Source: Deinococcus metallilatus (GTDB taxonomy: Bacteria > Deinococcota > Deinococci > Deinococcales > Deinococcaceae). Taken from it: a stretch of 64,000 nucleotides of DNA. Below, one piece after another: positions 52,988 to 61,368 of the stretch. The stretch is from NCBI RefSeq assembly GCF_004758605.1, contig NZ_CP038510.1, positions 27,501-91,500 on the forward strand, given 5' to 3'. The notes under the pieces are model-generated. The model did no database searches. It worked only from the letters and a program-made list of their open reading frames with translations, and had not been told where the DNA came from. A program made the translations under genes and the position numbers. The first letter of the stretch is position 1; each line of letters begins with the position of its first letter.

Positions 52988-55229
52988 CGGGGCTTTCCCC
53001 GGGGTCCGGGAGGTGAAAGGTCAAGGCGCTGCCCTGCCCCGGAAGGGACGTGAGGTGGAGGCTTCCCCCGTGCCGCTCGGCGATCTTGCGGCACAGGGCC
53101 AGCCCGATGCCGTTGCCGGGGGACTCCTCGCGGCGGCCCAGACGCTGGAACAGGCCGAAGACCTTCTCATGGTATTCGGGGGCGATCCCTGGCCCCTGGT
53201 CGCGCACCGTGACGTTCCACGCGCCCGGCACACGTTCGGCGCTGACCTGCACGCAGGGCCTGGGGCCGCCGAAGGTGAGGGCGTTTTTGACCAGGTGCAG
53301 CAGCAGGTCACGCAGCCTTGCCGGATCGGCGTGGAGGGTGGGCAGAGCTTCCTCCACCCTGACCTCCGCGCCCGTTTCCTCAATCTGAGGCGCCAGCGTC
53401 TCCAGCACGTCCTGAAGCACCTGTCCAAGGGCGATGGGGCGGCGGACGGGCGGCGGGGCCGACAGCAGCGCCGTGTAGGCGTGGAGATCGTGGGTCAGGC
53501 TGCGCAGCCGCGCCGTCTCATCCAGCAGGAAGCGGATCATGCGCTCCCCGCCCTGGTCCACCTGATCGCGGTAACGCAGGTGGACCAGTTCCGCGAACTG
53601 CGCGATCAGGCGCACCGGTTCCTGCATGTCGTGGGCGATCACGAAGGCGTACTGCCGCCACTCGGCATTGGCACGCTCCAGGGCGGCGTTCAGCTCCCGC
53701 ACCACGCTCAGCCGTTCGCCCAGGGCCGCCGTCAGGGCACGCTGAAGGTCCTGCGCCTCTTCCAGTTCTCCGGCGTGCCAGGGTTCGGCCCGCCCCCGCA
53801 CCGTTTCGACGTACGTTTCAAAGGACCGGCGCGGCCCCAGCTTGCCCTTGGCCTGCTCCGGCGTCGCGCCGCCCCAGGCCACCGTCGTGGTGATCGCCGG
53901 GCGCAGCCACACCACACCCTCCGACCAGCCGTTCCCAACGCTGACGGCGAGCAGCCCGCTGGCCCGGTCGGTGAAGGCCGCCGCCGGGGGCCACTGTTCG
54001 GAGAGCGCGTCGGTGTGAAACAGGGTCCCTTCCCGCGTGCGGAGCCAGGCGAGCAGCGCCTCCACCTGGGCGGGTTCGGGCGTCAGACCCCTGGCCCGCC
54101 AGCGCCCCTCGAAGAACACGATCACGCCGCTGGCCCGCATCAGCCCTTCCAGGTCCAGCCCCTCGTCGGCGAAGGTGTCCAGCGGCGCGAGCGAGTGGGC
54201 GGCGGCCTCCACCAGCCGGGCATGGCGGGCCTGGAGCCGCGCGCGGAAGGCGTCGGTGTCCGCCCGGGCCTTGACCTGCACCTGGAGGCTCAGCAACCGG
54301 CCCAGATATTCGAGCGCCGTGCGCGTCCCGGGGGGCACCACGTAGGCGGTGAGGTGATGGCAGGAGATCAGCCCCCACAGCCGCCCCTCCACCACGATGG
54401 ACACCGACAGGCTGGACGCCACGCCCATGTTCCGCAGGTACTGGAGGTGCATGGGGGAGGTCGCGCGCAGCACGGCCCCACCCAGCGGCGTGGGCTGGCC
54501 GGTCTGGGGGTTCAGCACCGGTTCCAGCGGGACGGGCGCGGCGTGCGTGTCCGCCGTGAGGCGCAGCAGGTGCCGCACATAGAGCGCCCGCGCCTGCGCC
54601 GGAATGTCCGACTCGGGAAAGCGGTGTCCCAGGAAGGGCGGCAGGCCCTCCCGGCGGGCCTCGGCGATCACCTCCCCGCTGGCGTCCCGGGCGAAGCGGT
54701 AGACCATCACCCGGTCGAAGCCGCTGATCTCCCGCACCAGGGCGGCGGCCTCCCGCGTCAGCTCCGCCAGGGAGGGCGCACTTTCCAGCGCGAACACGGC
54801 GTTGCGCAGGGCCTGGGGTCCGGTGGGATCATGCCCCTCGCTGGCCTCGAACTCCAGAATCAGCAGGTCCCCCACCCGGTGCGCGGTCAGGGCCGTGCGG
54901 CCGGAGGGCAGGTCCAATGTCGCGCGGTACTGGAGATGGTCGGGCGACCCGGCGGGCAGGGCGGCCAGCAGGGGCTGGAGGGCGGCCTCCGGCAGCAGGG
55001 TGGTCAGCGGGTTGCCCCGCAGCGTGTCGGGCGGGTGCCCGAGGTGTGGTCCGGTGTTCGCGCTCACCTGAAGGATCAACTGCGTCCCCGCGTCCACCGT
55101 CAGCAGCGCCCCCTGCGGCTGGATGCTGCCGGGAATCTGGATCGGCTCGCGGTCGCAGTTGTCGGGGGTGATCGTCGGCCCGCCCAGGTAGGTCGGCGGC
55201 AGCAGGTCCGTCGGCCCGCCGTCCGTCAT
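52977..55229 (-). CDS. bphP: Bacteriophytochrome histidine kinase
   Basis: A 750-residue biliverdin photoreceptor. N-terminal PAS with the biliverdin-binding Cys25 in DNCDREPIQIPGSIQPQG; GAF domain with VMVYRFARDASGEVIAEAR and the PESDIPAQARALYVRHL loop (DIP motif); PHY domain with the tongue motif GPRRSFETYVETV (PRxSF); HisKA with FVIAHDMQEPVRLI (His533); HATPase with DQGPGIAPEYHEKV and NGIGLALCRKI. Red/far-red light switches kinase activity. It overlaps the heme oxygenase gene upstream (4 bases) and the response regulator downstream (11 bases), giving a complete three-gene light-sensing operon. ATG 55229 places Cys25 at the expected position, matching Cys24 in D. radiodurans. Confidence 0.96.
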   Translation of the reverse strand: MTDGGPTDLLPPTYLGGPTITPDNCDREPIQIPGSIQPQGALLTVDAGTQLILQVSANTGPHLGHPPDTLRGNPLTTLLPEAALQPLLAALPAGSPDHLQYRATLDLPSGRTALTAHRVGDLLILEFEASEGHDPTGPQALRNAVFALESAPSLAELTREAAALVREISGFDRVMVYRFARDASGEVIAEARREGLPPFLGHRFPESDIPAQARALYVRHLLRLTADTHAAPVPLEPVLNPQTGQPTPLGGAVLRATSPMHLQYLRNMGVASSLSVSIVVEGRLWGLISCHHLTAYVVPPGTRTALEYLGRLLSLQVQVKARADTDAFRARLQARHARLVEAAAHSLAPLDTFADEGLDLEGLMRASGVIVFFEGRWRARGLTPEPAQVEALLAWLRTREGTLFHTDALSEQWPPAAAFTDRASGLLAVSVGNGWSEGVVWLRPAITTTVAWGGATPEQAKGKLGPRRSFETYVETVRGRAEPWHAGELEEAQDLQRALTAALGERLSVVRELNAALERANAEWRQYAFVIAHDMQEPVRLIAQFAELVHLRYRDQVDQGGERMIRFLLDETARLRSLTHDLHAYTALLSAPPPVRRPIALGQVLQDVLETLAPQIEETGAEVRVEEALPTLHADPARLRDLLLHLVKNALTFGGPRPCVQVSAERVPGAWNVTVRDQGPGIAPEYHEKVFGLFQRLGRREESPGNGIGLALCRKIAERHGGSLHLTSLPGQGSALTFHLPDPGESPDAV

Positions 55230-55777
55230 GCCGGAACCCCGCAGAGGGCGTCCCCGAACGCCTGGAAGGTCTTCTGCGCGCCCCCGATCACCCGCGCCTC
55301 GTCGTCCAGCGCGACCTGGCCGTCCAGCGCCTCCCCAAAGGCCTGCCACATCCGCCCGGTGGCCGGGCCATAGCCGTGAAAATAAGCGGAACCGCTTTCC
55401 GGCGTGAGGCCGAGGGTCCGCCGCAGGTGCCGGGTGATCACCTGGCCCCCCAGCGTGGCGCCTTCCAGGACGTACAGCGCCCCCAGCGCCTCGGGCACTC
55501 CCGCCAGGTGCGGGGAGGCGGGGCGCACCGGCGGCGTGTCCGGCAGCGCGGCCAGGTCACGGAGCAGCAAGGGTTCTTTCAGGCGGAGGTCGATCTCGAA
55601 AGGGGCGGGCAGCGGCAGGGTCAGCAGTTGCGCTTCCAGCGGCCCCACCACCGCGTGGAGTTGCCGCAGGAGGCGCGCATAGGCCTCCCGGGACAGGGAA
55701 GGCTGCATGACCGGCATCAGGGCTTCGACCTCCTGGTGCTGTCTCTGCGTGGCCTGTTTCAGACGTGACATCAGCAT
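55226..55777 (-). CDS. bphO: Heme oxygenase making biliverdin for the phytochrome
   Basis: A 183-residue BphO-type heme oxygenase: RLKQATQRQHQEVEALMPVM supplies the proximal-His region (His in RQHQEVE), and ALGALYVLEGATLGGQVITRHL carries the distal glycine helix. It opens heme to biliverdin, the chromophore of the next gene product. It is first in the operon. ATG 55777 or 55771 are both possible; TAGGGT on the minus strand about 12 bases upstream may be the -10 box. Confidence 0.93.
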   Translation of the reverse strand: MLMSRLKQATQRQHQEVEALMPVMQPSLSREAYARLLRQLHAVVGPLEAQLLTLPLPAPFEIDLRLKEPLLLRDLAALPDTPPVRPASPHLAGVPEALGALYVLEGATLGGQVITRHLRRTLGLTPESGSAYFHGYGPATGRMWQAFGEALDGQVALDDEARVIGGAQKTFQAFGDALCGVPA

Positions 55778-56013
55778 GAGTCTGCTTTGACCCTACCACG
55801 CCTTCGCCGGGCCGTCCTGTACCTGCCCGGCGGGGCTCACCTCGCCCCTTTTCGCAGGGGTCTATTCCCACAGGGGAGGCGGAGGTGCTTCCCGGACCAC
55901 CCCCCATTCCGTAGGAGCGCCTGGAACACCAGGAGCCCCTTCCTGTTTCTGCCCCCGCGCACCCCGCCGTGGTCTGCGGGCCAGAGAGGGCCTTGTTCAC
56001 AGCGGGCTGGACC

Positions 56014-57060
56014 TCACAGACAGGCGCCTCGCGTCCAGCGCACGTCGCCCGTGTCGAGGGTCGAGGTGGTCTGACGCTCGCCAAAGCCGACCAGGGCATT
56101 CCCCATCCGGTCGTCCCCGTCCGCGATGTGGAAGCTCACGCTGCCGCCCACGCCCTTGTATTCCCCGTTCAGGGTGACTGTGATGCTCGAGCCGCCGTCC
56201 CGCTCGTACCAGAAGTACATCATCCAGTTGCCCACCGACGTGGAGCTCCAGGTCACCAGGTCGCGCCCGATGTCGTACCACCGGTTCGTGTCGTTCACAT
56301 TGATCAGACTGCCCGTGTAGACGTTGTCGATCTTGTTGCTTCCCAGCTTCACGTAGATCTCGGGGTCGCCCCGGACCCAGGGTTCGTGTTTGTCGCGCAC
56401 GTACACCGATTTGAGCCGTTCCTTGTTGTCACACGACTGGGTCCCCAGGGCACTGCCGGGGGAAACCAGGCCCGCGATCAGGTTCCCCTGCTCGTCCGTC
56501 CGTTCGTTCACCCCCACCACCACGACGGGCTGGCTGGGCACTTGCCGGGCGTCCAGCGTGTGGACCTGGCCCGCCGCGTCATATGCGGTCACCGGCGCGA
56601 ATTCATCCCCGCCCTGGGGCGCCACCGCCACCAGGGGCACCTCGCTCGCGGTGTCCCAGCTTCCCCCCCGCACGGCGACCTGCAACCCGCTGACCTGTGA
56701 GGTCACCGCCCGCAGTGCCTGGAGGCGGGCCTCGGTGGACTGGGCGCCTACCCCCTGACCCGCGATCAGGGCTTCGAGTGTCGTTCCGCCCGCCGGTTGG
56801 ACCGCCAGGGTCCGGTAGAGGGCCTCGCTGTCCCCGTCGAAGCGGAGATTTGCCTGTTGCTGGATGGCCGCGCGGACCTCCGGGTTGGGCAGGGCGCGGG
56901 CCAGTTGCCGGGCAAAGGTATGCAGGGCCGCGTTCACTGCCGCGTCGCTGCTGGCGCTCTGCTCCGGGGTCGGCGTGGTGGCACTGGGGGGATTGGCCTG
57001 CATGCAGGCGGAGGCGAGCAGGGCGAAAGACAGGCAGGCCAGCGTGAGGTGGGGACGCAT
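56014..57060 (-). CDS. Secreted lipoprotein, DUF3103-like
   Basis: A 348-residue lipoprotein with lipobox LLASAC. The first part after the anchor is helical (AAVNAALHTFARQLARAL, then AIQQQANLRFDGDSEALYRTL), followed by a beta-rich part (QPVVVVGVNER, WYDIGRDLVTWSSTSVGNWM, ITVTLNGEYKGVGGSVSFHI). The pattern of a helical region with RFDGD...LY, then a VVVVGVN strand, is reminiscent of DUF3103 proteins; this is recollection, not a search. Function unknown. AGGAG precedes the ATG at five bases. The 236-base gap after the stop is without genes. Confidence 0.6.
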   Translation of the reverse strand: MRPHLTLACLSFALLASACMQANPPSATTPTPEQSASSDAAVNAALHTFARQLARALPNPEVRAAIQQQANLRFDGDSEALYRTLAVQPAGGTTLEALIAGQGVGAQSTEARLQALRAVTSQVSGLQVAVRGGSWDTASEVPLVAVAPQGGDEFAPVTAYDAAGQVHTLDARQVPSQPVVVVGVNERTDEQGNLIAGLVSPGSALGTQSCDNKERLKSVYVRDKHEPWVRGDPEIYVKLGSNKIDNVYTGSLINVNDTNRWYDIGRDLVTWSSTSVGNWMMYFWYERDGGSSITVTLNGEYKGVGGSVSFHIADGDDRMGNALVGFGERQTTSTLDTGDVRWTRGACL

Positions 57061-57312
57061 AGGAACTCCTGGGTGAGCGTGAGCGATGTCTATCGCTCCG
57101 GCAGGGGGGACGACCAGCCGCGATCTCCAGAAAGCCACTTGTTGGACATCCGTAGTGAACCACGCTCGCCCGCAAATAGCAACTGGATGAACAATTCATT
57201 GGGGCCGTACGGGGTGGCAGAGGCCGGGAAACCGGGAGCCCTTGGTCCAGCAGGGGTGACCGCCGCTTGCAGAGCGGGCGCCCGCGTCAGGCGGCGGCGC
57301 GTTCCCAGGGCA

Positions 57313-58863
57313 TCACCGGCCCCCGCTCGCCACCCGCGTGAATGTCCCTTGGCCCGCCACGTCCAGGTTCTCGATCACCATGCTCGCCGCTCTTTGCCCG
57401 GGGCCGATCAGGAAGGTGACGCCGCTCAGGCCCGACGCCGACTCCCCGCGCGGCTGGTAGGTGAACAGGTCGCGGCTGTAGTGCCGCAGCGGGAAGGCCA
57501 TGTCCTGCGGCCCCTCCAGCAGCGTCAGCACGCCGCCGCGCTCCACCACCTGCACGTCCCCGTAGAAGGGATTGGTGTACGTGCCGACGTAGCTCGCGGG
57601 CGGCAGGGCGGGCGCGGGGGTCGCTGGGGGACGGCTGTAGTCGGTGCTCCCCTGCATGGAGGCGAACAGCTCCGCGAAGGCCTGCCGGTACAGGGGGCCC
57701 CAGTCACGCTCGGGCTTGCCGTCCAGCGCGATATCCATAAAGGTGTGGGCCAGCGTCTCCGGGACCCCGATGGGCGCGGCGTTCGTCAGGATGACGATAC
57801 CCAGCCCCGCCGACGGCACCAGCGTGACGTTGGTGGCCGCCCCCAGCGAGAAGGCGCCGGAGTGGCTGAGCCGCACCCGGCCCGCCGTGTCGTAATCGAC
57901 ATCCCAGCCCAGGCCGTAGAAGCCCGCCCGGTCGGTGGCGGGGTTGCCCGGCGGCGAACTCACCACCTCGGGCACGTAGGTTTCGCGCAGGACGTTCGTG
58001 GGAATGAGCTGCTGCCCATTGAACTTGCCGCCCGCCAGATGCAGCCGCACCCACTGGGCGAGGTCCCGGACGGTCGAACTCACGCCCCCGGCGGGAGATT
58101 CGGTGTCGGGGTCGCGCTGGAATCTGGCGACATATTTGCCGTCCACCAGCACGTGCAGCGAGGCGCGGTCCTTCGCGGCGCGGTAGTCGGCCACCCGCGA
58201 ACTCGTGGAGGTCATGCCCAGCGGCCGGTAGAGCTTCTCGGCGGCCAGGTCCTCCCAGGCTTTCCCGGCTGCTTTTGCCGCCGCTACGCCCGCCTCGGTC
58301 AGGCCGTAGTTGGAGTAGGCGTACTGGCCCCGGAAGCCCTTCGGGAGCGGCAGGTACCGCAGGCGGTAGAGAATCTGGCTGCGGCTGAAGCCCAGGTCCT
58401 CCAGCAGGTCGGGGGCGAGTTCGGGCAGGCCGCTGTGGTGCGAGAACAGGTCGCGCAGGGTCACCTCGCGGGTGGCCGCAGGCTCGGAAAGCTCGAAGCC
58501 GGGGTCGTGCGCGATCACCGGGTCGTCCCAGCCCACCACCCCCTCACCCACCAGCCGCGCCACCACCGTCGAGGCGATGGGCTTGGACACCGAGGCGATC
58601 TGAAACACCGTGTCCGGGTCCACCCGCCCGGGCTGGCCGACCTCGCGCACCCCGAACCCCTTGAGGTAGATCACCCGGTCGTGATCGACGACCGCAATCG
58701 CCATGCCGGGAATGCCCCCGGGGCCCGTCGCCTTCAGGGCGTCCTGTTCGAGCCGGGTCAGGGCGGCGGTGAGGTGGGTGGCCGGGGCGGGCTGGGCGGC
58801 CGCCGGGAGCGGGGTGGACAGGGTCAGCAGGGCAGCGGTGGCGACGCGGAGGCTCATCCTCAT
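57313..58863 (-). CDS. Secreted serine hydrolase of the beta-lactamase/class C family
   Basis: A 516-residue exported enzyme (signal peptide ending TLSTPLPAAA). Active-site landmarks: Ser91-Val-Ser-Lys94 in QIASVSKPIAS, Tyr183-Ser-Asn185 in YAYSNYGLTEAG, and LSHSGAF for the third motif. DUF3471-like beta-barrel domain follows (about 420-516, YVGTYTNPFYGDVQVVE). Such proteins include esterases, D-amino-acid hydrolases and penicillin-binding-protein relatives; the real substrate is not predictable. AAGGAAG lies upstream of ATG 58863; the gene follows the lipoprotein at 60692 with a 20-base gap, so they may be co-transcribed. Confidence 0.87.
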   Translation of the reverse strand: MRMSLRVATAALLTLSTPLPAAAQPAPATHLTAALTRLEQDALKATGPGGIPGMAIAVVDHDRVIYLKGFGVREVGQPGRVDPDTVFQIASVSKPIASTVVARLVGEGVVGWDDPVIAHDPGFELSEPAATREVTLRDLFSHHSGLPELAPDLLEDLGFSRSQILYRLRYLPLPKGFRGQYAYSNYGLTEAGVAAAKAAGKAWEDLAAEKLYRPLGMTSTSSRVADYRAAKDRASLHVLVDGKYVARFQRDPDTESPAGGVSSTVRDLAQWVRLHLAGGKFNGQQLIPTNVLRETYVPEVVSSPPGNPATDRAGFYGLGWDVDYDTAGRVRLSHSGAFSLGAATNVTLVPSAGLGIVILTNAAPIGVPETLAHTFMDIALDGKPERDWGPLYRQAFAELFASMQGSTDYSRPPATPAPALPPASYVGTYTNPFYGDVQVVERGGVLTLLEGPQDMAFPLRHYSRDLFTYQPRGESASGLSGVTFLIGPGQRAASMVIENLDVAGQGTFTRVASGGR

Positions 58864-58883
58864 GGCGCTTCCTTTCTTGAGGC

Positions 58884-60692
58884 TTAGCCGTGTGGGCAGT
58901 TCTGCGGCGGGTTGACGCTGAGGACGCCGTTCTGGCCGTCGGCGTAGAAGGCGGAGATGGTCGCCGACTGCGGCTGGCAGCCCTGGGCCCCCGTCAGCAC
59001 CTTGAAGGTGAGGGAGGCCTGCCCGGCGGGGATGGTGTAGGTGTCGTGTTCGGGGGTGATGCCCGACGTGTCGGACTTGACGGTGAAGGTGGCGTCCACC
59101 GGCGTCCGGGAGGCCAGGGTCAGGGTCGCCGTGGCGGTCTGCCCGGCGGTGACCGGGTTGGGGCTGAAGGTGAGCGACTGGGTGTTCACCGGGATGACCG
59201 TGGACATGTCCAGGTTCAGCGCCCAGGGCTGGCCGTTCACGTACTGCGAGTAGTGCTGGGTCGTGCCACCACACAACGCCCACGTGCAGTACGGGTTGTT
59301 GCCGTTGGGGTCGCTGTCCGACTGGGCGCCCACCACCCAGGTGTCGTTGTAGTAGGCGTTGTCGGTCCCGCTGAGCAGGAGGACGTTTCGCGAAACCTGC
59401 GAGTTGATCCAGTGGGTCTGGGTCTGGTACTGGAAGTTCGACTGTGACAGCGTGTTGGGCCCCTGGGGAGCCACCCCCCCGAAGTAGTAGAACCACATGC
59501 TGCTGTCGTAGCCGCTGGAGAGGAGGCCGTTGTACGGACTGTTCGAGGCGAACGCCCAGCTCGCGGCGTAGGTGGTGGAGTTGTTGAGGGCCTGCCAGGC
59601 GGTGATGGTCTTGCTGACCGAGTCCGAGTAGGTGTATGAGGCGTTCAGCCCCGCATCCTGGCTATACCCGATGCTGAAGGTGGACCCCGTGGTGACGGTC
59701 TGGGCATTGTTGACGTTGGCCGGTGAGGAACTCTTGATGAGCAGGCCGCTTCCCGGCGCGAAACTGTGCCCGGCGTCAAAGCGGGTCTGGGTCCAGGCGA
59801 TCTCGCACTGATCGTTGTAATCACTGCAACTGTCCCGGTTGTTGACGGCGGTGGGACCGGGGTTGGCCGAGCCTTCGCTCGTGACCAGCACGTGCTGAAA
59901 GTCTCCCTGGGGGTTGTTGCCCGCGTCCAGGAAAAGCTGAATCGTGTGGGTGGCCGACCAGGAAGCCTGCTGCTGTGGCTGGGCACCGCTGTAGCTGCAC
60001 CCCCAGACTCTCCCGGGGTAGCACGCCGGGTAGGTTCCGTTGAACACCGGATTCATGTTCTCGGGCAGGAGCGGGTCGTACGGCTTGACCAGTTGATAGG
60101 TCACGTTGATCAGGCGCGGCGGGACGGGGGCCGCCGGAGCGTCCTGCGGGAAGACCCCGGAGTTCCTCACCGCCTTGAAGATCTGCCCGGCCGCCTGGCG
60201 GTCCGTCTGCGCCCCGGCCGCCGGGTCAACGATGGTGTAGACCAGGCGCCCGCCGGGGCGGCTTTGCCTGACCATGTAAAAGCGGCTGGCCTGCGGGGTC
60301 GAGGCCCCGATGAGCCCCCCGAGGCCGTCCTTCTTGTCGTCCTCCGACATGTCCAGGCCGACCACCCACACCCCACTCCGCAGGGCGCGCTGGATCAACG
60401 GGTCGTCCCGGAGCTGCCCCCCGGTGAAGCTGTCACCGTCCACGATCACCAGATCGAACTCGCCGGGGTCCGGCTGGGTGTCGCCGCTCACCTGCCGGAC
60501 CAGGGGCTGGAGCGCCTCGAACACGGGGCTGCTCACCGCGCCGTGGATGAGCGCCCGGGGCGCGTCGGCGGAGGGCGGCGTGTTCCGGCCACAGCCCGTC
60601 AGCAGGGCGGCAGTGACCACCGCGCCGAGCGCCAGGCTCAGGGGGGAGTGCCCTGGGCGAGGGCCATGTCGTGAGGAAGAGAAAGTGATCAT
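58884..60692 (-). CDS. Lipoprotein with possible leukocidin/hemolysin-type beta-barrel pore-forming domain
   Basis: A 602-residue lipoprotein (lipobox LLTGC, Cys34). Residues about 45-200 form an N-terminal alpha/beta domain (FDLVIVDGDSFTGGQL, WVVGLDMSEDDK). The middle, about 225-480, has aromatic-rich alternating strands (GSTFSIGYSQDAGLNASYTY, SDSVSKTITAWQALNNSTTY, WFYYFGGVAPQG, then QYQTQTHWINSQVSRNVLLL), which resemble the leukocidin/hemolysin family, including cytolysin of Vibrio. The end is an Ig-like module (LTFSPNPVTAGQTATATLTL) plus a short tail. The call rests on sequence style only. GGAGG is seven bases before the ATG. Confidence 0.55.
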   Translation of the reverse strand: MITFSSSRHGPRPGHSPLSLALGAVVTAALLTGCGRNTPPSADAPRALIHGAVSSPVFEALQPLVRQVSGDTQPDPGEFDLVIVDGDSFTGGQLRDDPLIQRALRSGVWVVGLDMSEDDKKDGLGGLIGASTPQASRFYMVRQSRPGGRLVYTIVDPAAGAQTDRQAAGQIFKAVRNSGVFPQDAPAAPVPPRLINVTYQLVKPYDPLLPENMNPVFNGTYPACYPGRVWGCSYSGAQPQQQASWSATHTIQLFLDAGNNPQGDFQHVLVTSEGSANPGPTAVNNRDSCSDYNDQCEIAWTQTRFDAGHSFAPGSGLLIKSSSPANVNNAQTVTTGSTFSIGYSQDAGLNASYTYSDSVSKTITAWQALNNSTTYAASWAFASNSPYNGLLSSGYDSSMWFYYFGGVAPQGPNTLSQSNFQYQTQTHWINSQVSRNVLLLSGTDNAYYNDTWVVGAQSDSDPNGNNPYCTWALCGGTTQHYSQYVNGQPWALNLDMSTVIPVNTQSLTFSPNPVTAGQTATATLTLASRTPVDATFTVKSDTSGITPEHDTYTIPAGQASLTFKVLTGAQGCQPQSATISAFYADGQNGVLSVNPPQNCPHG

Positions 60693-60739
60693 ATGCTGGC
60701 CTCCAGGCTGAAATGCTGCCCCGTGTCCGTTCCCCGTCC

Positions 60740-60988
60740 CTACTCGCTCACGTTCACCTCGTAGTGCTCGGCGCTGGGCGGCGCACTGAGCACCGGCGCG
60801 AAGCGCGCGAGCTGCTCGCGGAAGAAGCCGCTGGCCTCGTTCACCCGCATCTGCGCCGCGTCGGTCAGCAGGCGCGCGCCGCAGAAGCCCGCTTGCTCAC
60901 GCCGCGCCGGGACCAGCGCGGCGCGGAAGATGCCGACGATGTCCCCGCGGCCTTGCCGAATCTGGACGGTAACCACCCTGGCGTGCAT
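60740..60988 (-). CDS. Small antibiotic-biosynthesis-monooxygenase-like (ABM) protein
   Basis: An 82-residue protein starting MHARVVTVQIRQGRGDIVGI and ending HYEVNVSE, the size and N-terminal pattern of ABM/dimeric alpha-beta barrel proteins. It has no cofactor motif. GAGGAGG lies six bases before the ATG, which makes a real gene likely. It precedes the pore-like lipoprotein gene by about 48 bases, possibly in one transcript. Confidence 0.6.
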   Translation of the reverse strand: MHARVVTVQIRQGRGDIVGIFRAALVPARREQAGFCGARLLTDAAQMRVNEASGFFREQLARFAPVLSAPPSAEHYEVNVSE

Positions 60989-61368
60989 CCCTGGCCTCCT
61001 CGTGGGGACGGTGAATCTCTCCTCGCGCCCGGTCTGCCGCCCGAACAGCCCGGCGGGGACGGCGACCCTATCGTCGTCCCTTCCTTTCCGGCGAACCCTG
61101 GAGTCGGCCCACCCGCCTGAACGCTCCGGGTCAGTGTGCGGGGCCGAACGTGATACGCGCGTGACATGGGGCGGCCCGGAGCGGGCGTCCGTATAACGCT
61201 GGGGCGCGCTGCCTGCCGCCGCAAGTCGCCAAGTTCTTCTTGCCCCGCGTCTGCGCCTCCCCCGAAGTTGGCATCAGTGGGCCCTCCCGCAGAGGCGTCG
61301 CCTGACGTGGGGACTCGTTCCGCCTGCCCGCTCATGCCCCGTCAGCTTCCGTCCCGCAGGCTGAATCC
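60989..61368. other. Non-coding divergent spacer
   Basis: About 380 bases without a supportable gene between two divergent genes. TATAAC near 61193 on the plus strand may be a -10 box for the propeller gene, 170 bases upstream of its start. No repeat was recognised. Confidence 0.4.
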
